The position numbers were made by a program, and so were the translations under genes. The notes beneath the pieces were generated by a model. The model worked only from the letters and a program-made list of their open reading frames with translations, was not told the DNA's origin and did no database searches. A stretch of 64,000 nucleotides of DNA, from the NCBI GenBank assembly GCA_009746045.1, contig RPFO01000165.1:2269521-2333520 (forward strand), read 5' to 3'. This stretch comes from Mesostigma viride. Taxonomy: Eukaryota; Streptophyta; Mesostigmatophyceae; Mesostigmatales; Mesostigmataceae. Positions 41,747 through 51,763 of the stretch are shown here, piece by piece; the stretch's first letter is position 1; the number at the start of each line of letters is the position of its first letter.

Positions 41747-44700
41747 TCAAACACTGACTCTGATATCATAGGGGTTCATGTTCTGAAAGAGGAGCTGGTA
41801 CTGTTGGCCAGCAGCATCCCGCAGCTTCGTGAGAGCGTCTGCTGGGTTGTCCTCATCATCCACATGAGTCCAGCTGGAAAAATAGGTGGCCTCCTGTTTG
41901 AGGATCACCCAATCCAAGTCAGTGTGGACAGCAGCAGAGACAGATTTCTTGGTTAGAAAACTGATCACAGATTGGCTGTCAGTATAGAGATGTGAGATGA
42001 CATTGCATGTGCTGCCTGCCTGGGTTTGTAGCCAGGTGAGCATGTGCTGCAGGGAACGAGCATGCAATGCAGCAGACACCACAGCACGACATTCAGCTGA
42101 GTTGCTGCTGCCAGGTTTTCTGCGGTGTAGCCTGCTGTACCAGGAAGTGAGGGACATGTAATCTGACCTGTTGGTGAGAAAAAACAGCCCTGATTCCCGT
42201 GCCCCCATCTGATTGATTGTTCTGCTCTCCATGGAGCTGTCCATGACACATTGGATGTGGATGTCTTCCATCAGATTCAGGCCATGGAGGATGAGGGGGG
42301 GACAGTCATTGACCAACTTCCTGATGTGACTGCATTTGATCTTGACTAGAACATCATGGGTGACCCTGCTGATGACAGCTAAGGGAGCCCCACAGATGGC
42401 TGACCACCACCCCAGTTTGCCCTGAACAGTGGCACACATATGTAAGGGGAGGTAGTTGTCCTGCAGCAGATCTAGACAATCTTGGATATATTCTGCAGGA
42501 GGGGAGAGAGAGCAGACCCACTGATCTGGCTGCCTATGCAGCTGCAACATGATGCCACAGAACTGGATGGGGGTTGTGCTCAATTCCACCTGTTTGCCAA
42601 TCTCATATGATTCCTGGACCTGCTGAATAAAGGTTTCCACCTCAGCTCTAGGCCCACAAATGAGTTGGTCATCTCCATGCCACACAAAGAACAGCAGTCC
42701 AGAGGGGGTGGGTACAACAAAAAAGCATGGGTCCAGGTCATCATACGTGGCCTTGAGCTTTTTGAATACTTCCTCTGCTGAGTCTCTGAAAATTTTTGGG
42801 GCACTGACAAGCCCTTCCACCCCAATGTTGATGATAAGGTGGGGCTCATCAATATAAGGTTTCCACACAGCTGGGGTGTCTACCACGTACACCTTCCCTT
42901 TCCACACAGATTCAGCCTTTTCTGGGTCCCCCCTGAGGAAGGCCCTTTTAATATCAGTGGCTTTGCAGACATAGTCTTGGCCTGCATTGAGGTTGTGGAG
43001 GAAGAGGGAGAGCATGATCCTGAGTGAGGTTTGTTGCAGCCCAGGTGTGTATGTTTCCCCTTTTGGCAGTGTGGAGGTCCCCTTTAATTCTGTGACACAT
43101 GGTCTGGCATGGAAGATTGGGGAGCCCACTTTTTGTGGTTTTTGTTTGAGAACAAATTTTAATCTGAGCTTTTTGGCTCCCTCTGGCACGTCCCATGAAG
43201 GGGTGACAGGCGGTTTGTATTGAGGGTTTTTGGGGTTGGGCAGGACCCATTCCTGCCTGGCTTGGTGGACAATGGCCATCAGCCACTTGGTAAACCCTTT
43301 TTGTGTTTTGCATTCTTGTATGACGTGGGAGATTTGGTGGGGTGAGTGCATGGCTATGTCCCACTTACCCAGCCCAAAGGCTGAGGGATGGAGGAACTGG
43401 CTGTGCACTAACTTGTCCAGATCAGGGATCTCCCCTGGTGCATACTGAGTGTTGACTGCCTTGATGACAGCATCCATACCAGGGACAATACTGGAGAGAG
43501 GGATTTTAAAGTGGTCCAGAGGAACTGCACCCACCCCTGTGACACTGAGCTCATTAGCTGAGATAAGCACCCCAGGATAGGATACAAAAGGTTCCCCCAA
43601 CAAGGTGTTACCAGAGTACCCCTCCACCACCTGGAAGGGTGTCTGAATACCAAGTATAGGGAGCATCACTTGTCCCACTACATCCAGTGAGCTTTGGCCT
43701 GAGAAATCCTGCACCCGTGCCCAAAATGAAGGTGCAATCTCAAGACCAGGGATGGCTTGTGCACTGATCACACTGACCTGTGCCTGAGTGTCTATTGCCA
43801 GGGTCCAGGGGTCCTGACTAGTGCACACAGCTGAGACTTTTGCCAACCCTGCGGCCACAGCAGCTTGTTGCTTATGTGACCTGTGTAATGCTTGCAAGGC
43901 GACTGCCAATCTTGACCTCAGAGCGGGAGGGTTGGCAGACAATTTGGTGCCTTGGGGCTGAGCTAATGCTTCCAACCCAGCTACCTCGTGCCTGGTTAAG
44001 CAATCCCCAGGTTGTGAAGTGGGCCTGGCTTCACTGAGGGTGGAAGGGTTCACAGAGGGTGCTGTGGTGCTGTCAACAGCAGTAATTGGTGGCTCAGAGC
44101 TACTGCTGGGCATGCTGGAGTTGCCAGATAGAAGTAGTGAGTCCATGCTTAAAGACTCTTCCCCAGGCACGTCTGCCATGGGAGAATAATACTTCTTAAT
44201 TCTATGACAGCTCACCCTGTGACGCTTCCCATTGATATTGTGCTTGACCTCCACGGTCTTGCTGTTTTTGGTAAATCCACGGATGGTAACTGGACCTAGC
44301 CAAGTTCCAACCTTACCAAAGCTGTTTTCCTTGTAATAGAGAACTTGATCACCTTTTTGGAATACTGGCCTGGAATGGGTTTTATCTTTTTCTGCCAGTT
44401 TTGCTGAGGTTTGTGCACGTGCAGTGTTGTACAGTGCTATCACCTCTGGGGGATATACACCTGCCTGCAGGCCTGCTGGGATTACTTCACCCCACGTGGC
44501 ATGCAAGACAGGTCTCATGTTTAGGGTTGTGCACATTTCATGACACCAGAGTGCCCTGTCACAATAGACCCCTGAAGTAGCATCCTTGGAAGGATTTTTG
44601 GCTAGTAGGGTTTTGACAGATCTGATGGTTCTTTCAATGACCCCCTGACCCTCATGATCTTCCAGCCCAGCAATCTCTATTGCTTCACACCCTTCCAGGT

Positions 44701-45460
44701 CAGTCAGACAAGAAAATTGTTGATCAAGCAAAATTCTGTCAACTGGGTAGAATCTGGGTAAAGCAATCATGAGTGCAACACGTAGCTGCCCTGCAGACAT
44801 GCCAGGTAGGGGTTCCATTACTGTGAACCTGGACCATGAGTCTTTTAGGATCAGGTAGGGTTGGACATCTTTGTTGATGTGCATCACATCCCCCACTATC
44901 ATGCCCCTATTGGTGGAAGGAGTTGCAGTATGCCATTTTTGAGGTTTGGGGCTATTGAACTGACATTCTTGACAGTGTTGTCTAGCCAGTTTTACTGCAT
45001 TCCTGAGTTGTTTTCCCATGCTACTACCCCCCAGCCGTCTGGCCAGTTCCTCAGCCACTGTTTCATGACCCATGGCTAGGTGCAGCTGATGAGCAAGCTC
45101 CTTGATATCTATGGAGTTGTCAACAGTAGGGGTTAGTGCTTTTATGTAAGGTTCCAGAACAGGGTGTTGGGAGGACAGTAAGGTTGCTGCCTCAAAATCA
45201 ATTATGCCCTGGTTGCCATCCCCAATGGTAATGAGATCATCATCCTCAGAGTACATAAGGTGAGTGAACTCACATTGATTTGGGTAGCGAGGCCTGTTGC
45301 AACGGCTGCCTGGAGGCCCCAGGGGATGACGTGCGTGCCAGCAGCCCGGGCAGAGATCCACCCCGTTGGCCAGGGAGTCGTTGTTGGGGCAGTTGTGCCG
45401 TGCGTGCCCTCGTTGGAAGCACCTCAGGCACCTTATGGACCCCCCAGGGTTGCCAGGCTG

Positions 45461-45491
<31 letters not shown>

Positions 45492-45634
45492 CCCTGCTGG
45501 GACCGGTTCTGGCCCTGCTGGGACCTGTTGTTGTTGTTGTTTTGGCCCTGTTGGGACCTGTTGTTATTGTTGCCCTGCTGGGACCTGTTGTTGTTGTTGT
45601 TGTTGTTGTTGTTGGGGTTGCCATGCAGGGGCAC
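41747..45634 (-). CDS. Copia-B pol: zinc knuckle, integrase, protease-like, RT, RNase H
   Basis: A 1,295-codon open frame. Residues 8-58 are Asn runs broken by RSQQG repeats. A zinc knuckle CLRCFQRGHARHNC lies at about 69-82. Integrase has a zinc-binding region at about 184-224 and catalytic Asp near 249 (VGDVMHIN), Asp near 304 (LLDQQFS) and Glu near 335 (GVIERTIRSV). A retropepsin-like domain follows at about 612-690 (AIDTQAQVSVI, then TLLGEPF). RT follows at about 820-1040 with TDIKRAFLRGD and VWHGDDQLI. RNase H ends with NPADALTKL. It lies in the -1 frame relative to gag2, with about 200 bp overlap, so ribosomal frameshifting is the likely mode of expression. Confidence 0.9.
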
Positions 45635-46923
45635 ACGGTGCCACGTGTTGCCACGCCCCTGAGAGCCACTGCCCCCTTGGTGGGAGGACTTGTGGGTCTT
45701 GGGTGCCCCCCCTGGCTGGCCTGCCCCTTGCGTTTGTGGCCTTGGACACCCTGGACCTTGGGGTCCTGGGCCTGGTTGTTGCCAGTACCCAGGGGGTCCA
45801 CTGCCTCCTCGATATAGAGCATGGCAGCTCTGAAGTTGTCCCAGAGGGACTTGAGGCCTGTAAGCAGGGTAGCCAGGACAGAAGGTTGCAAATTAGCTTT
45901 TGTTAGCCAGGTGTGGATGAGATACCTTGGTTGGAGCTTGAGAAGCTCAAGGTCTTTCTCAATCATTACCCTGTATGTTTTTGCATCCCCAGAGAGGTTA
46001 TTCTTGTTCACCTTATATGCAGCAAGCCAGTTGAAACGTTCTACTGCTTCCATGTGGTTATTGGTAAGCACTAGCTGTTTCAGATCAGTGATAAAGGTAG
46101 GCCACTGTTCAATGGCTGCTTCAGGTGTCAGGGTACGTTCCTGATAGGTTTGAATCAATGCTCTGATTGCAGGAGATGATTGATGGAATGTGGAGGAGGC
46201 CCTGAGAGCCTTAAACTGATGTCTAAGGTTAAGACCTTCCATCCCATACTCCAAAGCAAAAACAAATTGCTTAGCTTGTTCAACAGTGTGACCCTCAGGC
46301 AAGCCAGCAATATTGATTTTGGATTCCTTTTTATGAGGGTTAAACACACCTGTGAGAGGGGGGTTGGCCCTCAAGAAGCTGTCGGTTGCTTGTTGCAGGC
46401 GGGTGGGGTCCAGGTTGATGGTCCCCCGCTCATACCGCGACATCAGGGCGCGCAGGCCCTCGACAGTTTGCAGCTGGTTAGCTGTTAACTGCTGATCTTG
46501 CAACGAGGCCAGCTGGGCCTGGAGAATGGCGAGCTGTTCCAGGACATCCCCGCTCCTTGGGGGGGCCTCAGCAGGCCTGTTGGGTGCCTGTGGCACCTCT
46601 GCACCTCCCCCCAGGGCCTCCTGGGGTCCTGGCCACCCCCCCTGGTTTGGGAGGGGGCCCCAACCCACAGGGCGAACCTGGGGTGGTGGGGGAGGGGGAG
46701 GGGGGGTCATGGTGGCCCTGGGGGAGCCCGGGGGTGTCCGGGTAACCCCACTGGGTCCAGCCCCATCGGTGGAGGGGCGGGCAGGGGTGTCTGCCTCTGC
46801 TCTCCTCCTGGCCTCCTCCCGCATGAGACGCTTCATCTCCTTGCGTACCTCATGCTCCCGGAGGGCTGCCTGAAAAGCAGCCTCATCCTCGGGTATGTCA
46901 GGGAGTGGTTCTCCCATGATCAT
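45433..46923 (-). CDS. Copia-B gag2 (main Gag)
   Basis: 496-codon frame. A charged helical N-terminus and Pro-rich linker lead to the capsid-like region (about residues 180-390: TDSFLRANPP, KQFVFALEYGMEGL, AVERFNWLAAY). That region has the look of Copia-type Gag. The C-terminal end is a Thr-rich repeat, which is simply the AAC tract read out of the pol frame. The zinc knuckle is therefore only made after frameshifting into pol. Its ATG overlaps the gag1 stop as ATGA. Confidence 0.85.
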
Positions 46924-48065
46924 AGCAGGCCGGACTGGACAGTCCGCCTCTTTGCCCTTCCTCGCGCCCAGGGCCAGCAGTCCCTCCTTGTACTGCAGGG
47001 GTTGGGGGGAGAGGGTTTCTTGCTGGTGGTTTCCAGCGGGGGGGCTTCTTCAGCTACCACCCCATGTTTGGCCAAGATGGCCTCCGTGACCCTGGCTTGG
47101 GTGATGGAGGACATGGTTTTAAAGTGTGCTGACCGAGCAAGCTCGGCCAGGTCTTGACTGTCCGCATAGTCCATGGGATAGTCAGCATTTTTTAAGAGGT
47201 CACGTAACCGCTGGGTGGCCTCGCGGTACGCGTCCGCCATCGCCTGGTGGGTAGCCAGGCGACGGGCGGCTTCCTCTTCATATTCTTGCCGCTTAGCGGC
47301 GAGCCGAAAAGCCGCCTCTCGGCGGACCTCTCGGTCCCGCTGCCGCGCTCGGCGTTCTTCATTTGCCACCAGCGCGGCCTGCTCGACCGCCAGGAGCGCT
47401 GGGGTAAGATTGATCTCAGTCTCCCCATCGGGGAGACTGGCAGTGTCGGATACCTCATCGTCGGACATTGGTTGTCCGGCGATGGGTTCCACAGGTTTTC
47501 GCACCACCCGTGCGAGTTTAATACTCTCCATGTCCTTCTTCTTGCGAAGAAGGGACGCAGAGGGTCGCCCAAACGTTAGCTCAATGTGGTTATGTCCCTG
47601 GGCGAAAGGGACATTAAGGTTTGATGTGGCGGGACGAAAGGTAATCGTCCCGTCCGGTGCCACCGAGGCCGTCTGACGGGGCATACGCTCCCGAAGAGAT
47701 GGCAACGTGGGGCCGGACTGTGGAGCCTCAGTGGGGTTTACCACCGAGGTCTCCGCAGCCATGGCCGCGCCAGCCGTGGTTGCGGCTGGGGCGGCCGCCG
47801 GAGTCGAGGGTAAGCCGGTCTCCCCGGGGGGAGCCGTCTCGGCCTCCGGCCTCGCAGGGGAGGGGGGTAGGTCGGTCGGCTTTGCAGCCGCCGTCCCCTC
47901 GTCCTGGCAACCATTGTGAGTCTTTTTGTTCTTTTTCTTTTTCTTGGAAATGGCCGCATCGCCAGCCGGCTTCTTGTTGTTGTCTCTGGGCATCCGCCGA
48001 TCCTGCCCATCATCATCCTCGTTGTAGGTAAGCTTCTTAGCGACATTCTTGTTCGTGATAGCCAT
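46920..48065 (-). CDS. Copia-B gag1, upstream ORF of unknown function
   Basis: 381-codon frame whose ATG (48065) lies 19 bp inside the 5' LTR. It has a basic run SKKKKKNKK near residue 40, likely nuclear-localising or RNA-binding, a Pro/Ala-rich middle, and an acidic then strongly helical Arg/Glu/Ala-rich part (about 225-300), probably a coiled coil. No known domain was recognised. Its stop overlaps the gag2 start. The short leader leaves almost no room for a normal primer-binding site. Confidence 0.75.
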   Translation of the reverse strand: MAITNKNVAKKLTYNEDDDGQDRRMPRDNNKKPAGDAAISKKKKKNKKTHNGCQDEGTAAAKPTDLPPSPARPEAETAPPGETGLPSTPAAAPAATTAGAAMAAETSVVNPTEAPQSGPTLPSLRERMPRQTASVAPDGTITFRPATSNLNVPFAQGHNHIELTFGRPSASLLRKKKDMESIKLARVVRKPVEPIAGQPMSDDEVSDTASLPDGETEINLTPALLAVEQAALVANEERRARQRDREVRREAAFRLAAKRQEYEEEAARRLATHQAMADAYREATQRLRDLLKNADYPMDYADSQDLAELARSAHFKTMSSITQARVTEAILAKHGVVAEEAPPLETTSKKPSPPNPCSTRRDCWPWARGRAKRRTVQSGLL

Positions 48066-48083
48066 GGTAGCAAATAAAATTCA

Positions 48084-48556
48084 AGTTAGAATGCGGTGGG
48101 ATATATTGCTTGAGAACACTGAAAGCTTGGAGCAATGAATTGCTTGGTTCATTAGAAAATAGGTTTACCCTTTATCAACGTTCCTCTCACCGGCTGCGCC
48201 GCCAGTGACCGTTGGGTGCAGACCGTTGGCCCGAGGCCACACGATGACAGGTAGCCGTCTAGTCACTGCATCGTGCGATCACAGATCAATGCACGCTGCA
48301 GTACGGTCCCTATCTAGGATACTCTAGTACCGTCCAATGACAGGACACTACGTATACTGGGTACTGACATCTGTCACGTACCTCAGTACCCAAAGTACCT
48401 ATCTAGGGAAACGTATGCGACTCGACTAGCATTCCTATCTGCATAGCCCACGTGGTATTTATATTCACGTACCAACGTAGGTTTACAAGGCTTATTCATA
48501 CGTTGTATTCACAATGCCTTTGAGACTTAGTCTACAGCAAAGCATGGAGACTAACT
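48084..48556 (-). repeat. Copia-B 5' LTR
   Basis: 473 bp, matching 40900-41372 with one difference noted. Directly after it on the element strand comes TGAATTTTATTTGC, which does not look like a common tRNA-complementary site. Confidence 0.92.
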
Positions 48557-49611
48557 ATAGCGTCCTTCTTGGGCGCAACGACAACGGCAGCAGCATAGCT
48601 GGAGGAAGATTGCCTGATGATACCGGCATCCTCTAACTCCTTGCATTGCTCGGCGACAAAATCCAACTCGGCCTGACTCAAACGATGCTGGCGTCGGAAC
48701 AAAGGAGTGTCAGTGTCCAATGGAACACGCATGGTCCCACCATTGAAACACCCCAGTTCATCACTTGTGAAAGCGAAGGCCCCCCTTGCAGTGCCTAGCC
48801 ACTTTAGCATGGCTGAGCGCTGCGCATCAGAAAGGTGTTCGCCAATAGCCCAGGGGTGCGTATCCGCGGGATCACCCACAGCTACCGCATGTGCCTCAAG
48901 ATGCGGCGCCCTAGCCGCATCGTCGTGGAACAAGGAAAAGGCTGCCACACCTGGTGTGACACCCACCGCCGGAGCCTCGCGTGCCGTCCGGTGTATTACC
49001 CGATGCAGCGTGGGCTCGCCGGCCAGCACGGTGCTGGTCAGCAGGGCGGTCATGAGAATGATAGTCCACACCTGTCGCAGACGCCACCCCCATGCTGATG
49101 AAGTCCCCGTCGCTGCAGGGCGCTTCAGTTTGGCTGCGCGCGCCTCAACCTGCTGAGGTGGATTGGCTGGGGACGCCCCCCCAGACTGGCGCACGGCAAC
49201 CGATGCAAGCAGCACATACCCGACCTGCAACACCGACATAGCCTGGCCTATCAAAGACCAGCGCTCACTCTCGAGCACGCCCGGCAGCGCCGAGGCCCCG
49301 ACATGAAAACCCATGCTGGCCTCACGAAATTCTGCGGGTGGCTGCACCAACAGACCGGTGGTAGTGTCCCAAACGAGACCCTTACCCCGATCACGGTATG
49401 CTGTCGACCCTTGGTAACTGACCAGGGTCGGCAGTGCACACATGGGGCTCCCGACCCGGTTGACGCGTGCATACGGTGGGCGATCCTCGCTATCCACCTT
49501 CTGCGTGACTAGGTGGGAAGGCAATGCTACCTCCGCAGACACACTCGGATGCTGCCTTGCTACGGCCCCAAGACCGCCTGCACATCGGTCGCACACGCCA
49601 CGTTGGTCCAA
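48557..49611 (-). CDS. Gypsy-M methyltransferase C-end and start of RT
   Basis: The frame following 49560-51763, in the -1 frame. Its first part carries the end of the methyltransferase: the target-recognition region with PTLVSYQGSTAYR, then the late conserved block REASMGF followed by ERWSLIGQAMSV. A hydrophobic stretch (VWTIILMTALLTSTVLA) follows. The start of reverse transcriptase follows, with the block CKELEDAGIIRQSSSSYAAA just before the Copia-B insertion at 48556. The break near 49580 may be a frameshift signal or a one-base indel. Confidence 0.8.
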
Positions 49612-51763
49612 TAGGCACGCAAACGATGCGTGAGCCCACCCAGCCCTGCGTTGTCACACACGATGGGCTCCCCCAGGAGTGCCACGATTGTAGCCCAGTC
49701 CTCCCGCACCGCCTGATGTGGGCTGTCACCCGCCACAACGTTCTCAAACAGATACGCAGGCGGATGGGGCTGACGCGACTGCAACAGTCCCACCACACGC
49801 AACAGTTCCCAGAACAGCGCGCTACGCGGATCGGCTAGCCCCCGCCCTTGCCCTGCCTGGCTCAGGCCCTGGCACTCCCAACCCGCAATTACCAAGTCGA
49901 TGGCATGATGCCTGCGCAACAACTGCTGCACCTGCACCTCACCGATGGCTCGGATATCTTGAGGACATTCCCCAAACGGGTCACGCCATGCTGATGGCGG
50001 AAACTGCGCGGGATACTCTCGCGACAACACGCCACAGTGACTGAAGTACACCTGACGCGCCTTGTGCGATGGCTCTACCGCGATGAGTTTACGGCACACG
50101 CCGCCTGCGGCCAAAAAGCCTGCAATGCCCCCTCCGATCCCCGCAAACAGTTCCAACACTACCGCACCCTTGGCAAAATCAGGGGCCTGCGGTAAGATTG
50201 CAGCAGAAAAATTACCTTGGGCCTCCGAGACACCCGGTTGCAGCAAAGTGAGGCCATGGCTGGCCATCTGAGGAATGGTGATGACGGCTTCAGTCACCCG
50301 CTTGCGCATAGCCAGCTGCCGCGTGGACGTCACAGCATCCAGCGACCACTGCGTGCGCATCTTGGCAATGCTCGCCGTTGGCTGGGGCAGCACCGTCCGA
50401 TGCTTGTCCCACGCCGATGAGCCCGCCGCCCGTACCTCCACCATGCTGACCTCCACCACGCCCGCAGCCGCGGAAGGGTTGAGGCGTGCAGCCCCGGCTG
50501 AAGAACTGAAGCATGAGACCGGCACACTGGCCCGCTTCAGGCCAGCCCCATCCCAATCAGGGATGTAAGATGCCTCCTCCGCCCTATAGTCCACCTGAAC
50601 CATGGCGCGAGCAAGGACATCCACCCCGAGTAGTGCGGAATATCCACACTTGTTGACCACCAGCGCATACGCGGACACGGTGGTCATGCTAGAGGCGCGC
50701 AACGGATTGAAAATCACGTTGACTTTAACCGCCGTCATAGCGTACGGCTTACTAGCCGGACCCTGCCAACCTGACACAGACACGGGGCTTTCCACTAAGC
50801 CACCGTTCTCGTAGGTCAGGTTCAGCATGGTGGCCAAGTCCGTGCTGATGACTAGCGGCTGAGCACCGCTATCAAGCTTGACTGCGCCAACCAACGGACA
50901 TGTCACCATGTCGCTCCATACATCTCCACAGGCTCCAACTGCTTGGAACGCCATGGACGGCTCACCATTGGGGTATGGAACCACCGTGGGAACCTGGGGG
51001 ACTGCACTAGTGCGCTGCTGGCTACTTGTGCTGACCACTCCCGCTTGCACCACGGGCACTGCGGCTTCTACCGGCTGGCGCCCGTAGGTGACGGACTCAG
51101 AATTGCGCAAGGTGCGCACATCATGCCCATCTGCGAACAACTGGATCTCGGACACAACCGACCCCAGCCACTCAACCCCCTTCTGCCCGAAGGTGTCGAC
51201 CACCTGCCGTGCTGAAAACATGGGTACGTCCACAATGAACGGCATTGGGTACACAGGCGCCAATCGCCTACGCTGCTCCAGCCCAGCAGGGTTCGCATGC
51301 TCAAAAGCAGATTGCACCCCAGCCAGCGGCATGGAAAAGGACGCGGGCAACTGCCCGGCAGGCAACATGGGTGCCTGCTGAAAAGAAAGCGGGCTGCGTG
51401 CCTGCTTGCCTTTGGTAGCCTCCGCAGCGTTGATCTCGACGTCACCCGGCATGGGCGCCCAGAATGGGTCCTCCCGGTACACCGTCTCGAATTGGTTGGG
51501 GGGCGCCGTCGCCTCCTCACCATGCTTGATGGCAGCCACCTGGGCTTCCATCGAGTCGGTCTTGCCCGCCATCTCGGCGAAGTGGACCGTCTTGATGCCC
51601 GCGGCTGGACACTTGTTCATCAGGTGCCACTTCGTGTCTGCCCCATGCGGCTTCGTGCAGCGGCTTGGACACTCGCGACTAAGGTGCCCATCCTTGTCGC
51701 AAAGGAAGCAGCCCGATTTGCGCGCATCCGTCCTAGTACCCGTCTGTGAGGACGTGCCCCCCC
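49560..51763 (-). CDS. Gypsy-M zinc knuckle, protease and DNMT3-like cytosine methyltransferase
   Basis: Frame entered from gag by a -1 shift, probably at the G7 run (plus-strand C7, 51757-51763). First comes the zinc knuckle CFLCDKDGHLSREC. A Gypsy protease follows (VKLDSGAQPLVIS near 50875, ALLGVDVLARA near 50635). From about 50165 the frame reads as a cytosine-5 DNA methyltransferase. Motif I is VLELFAGIGGGIAG. Motif IV has the catalytic Cys as WECQGLSQAG. Motif VI is LFENVVA. Motif VIII is HRLRAYWTNV. The last two resemble DNMT3/DRM enzymes. Glu replaces the usual Pro before the catalytic Cys. The domain ends in the next frame (48557-49611). Confidence 0.9.

Larger units (their letters stand above)
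40900..48556 (-). mobile_element. Copia-B, complete young element
   Basis: 7,657-bp element on the minus strand, inserted in the Gypsy-M RT gene. Both LTRs are 473 bp and I found one difference between them (near 41285 / 48469). Target duplication is ATAGC (40895-40899 and 48557-48561). Removing the element and one ATAGC restores the Gypsy-M RT frame. Three consecutive large frames (gag1, gag2, pol) are all open, so the copy could be active. Confidence 0.93.

Noticed and set aside
45560-45620. GGGAAAC as a -1 slippery heptamer for Copia-B
   Set aside because: The heptamer is not in the register of the gag2 frame, so it cannot serve as a standard -1 site.
45260-45906. Plus-strand Val/Leu/Cys-rich frames over the Copia-B repeat
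   Set aside because: Antisense readings of the AAC tract inside the Copia-B gag-pol overlap.
46498-47157. Gly/Trp-rich plus-strand frame
   Set aside because: Antisense to the Pro-rich part of Copia-B gag2.
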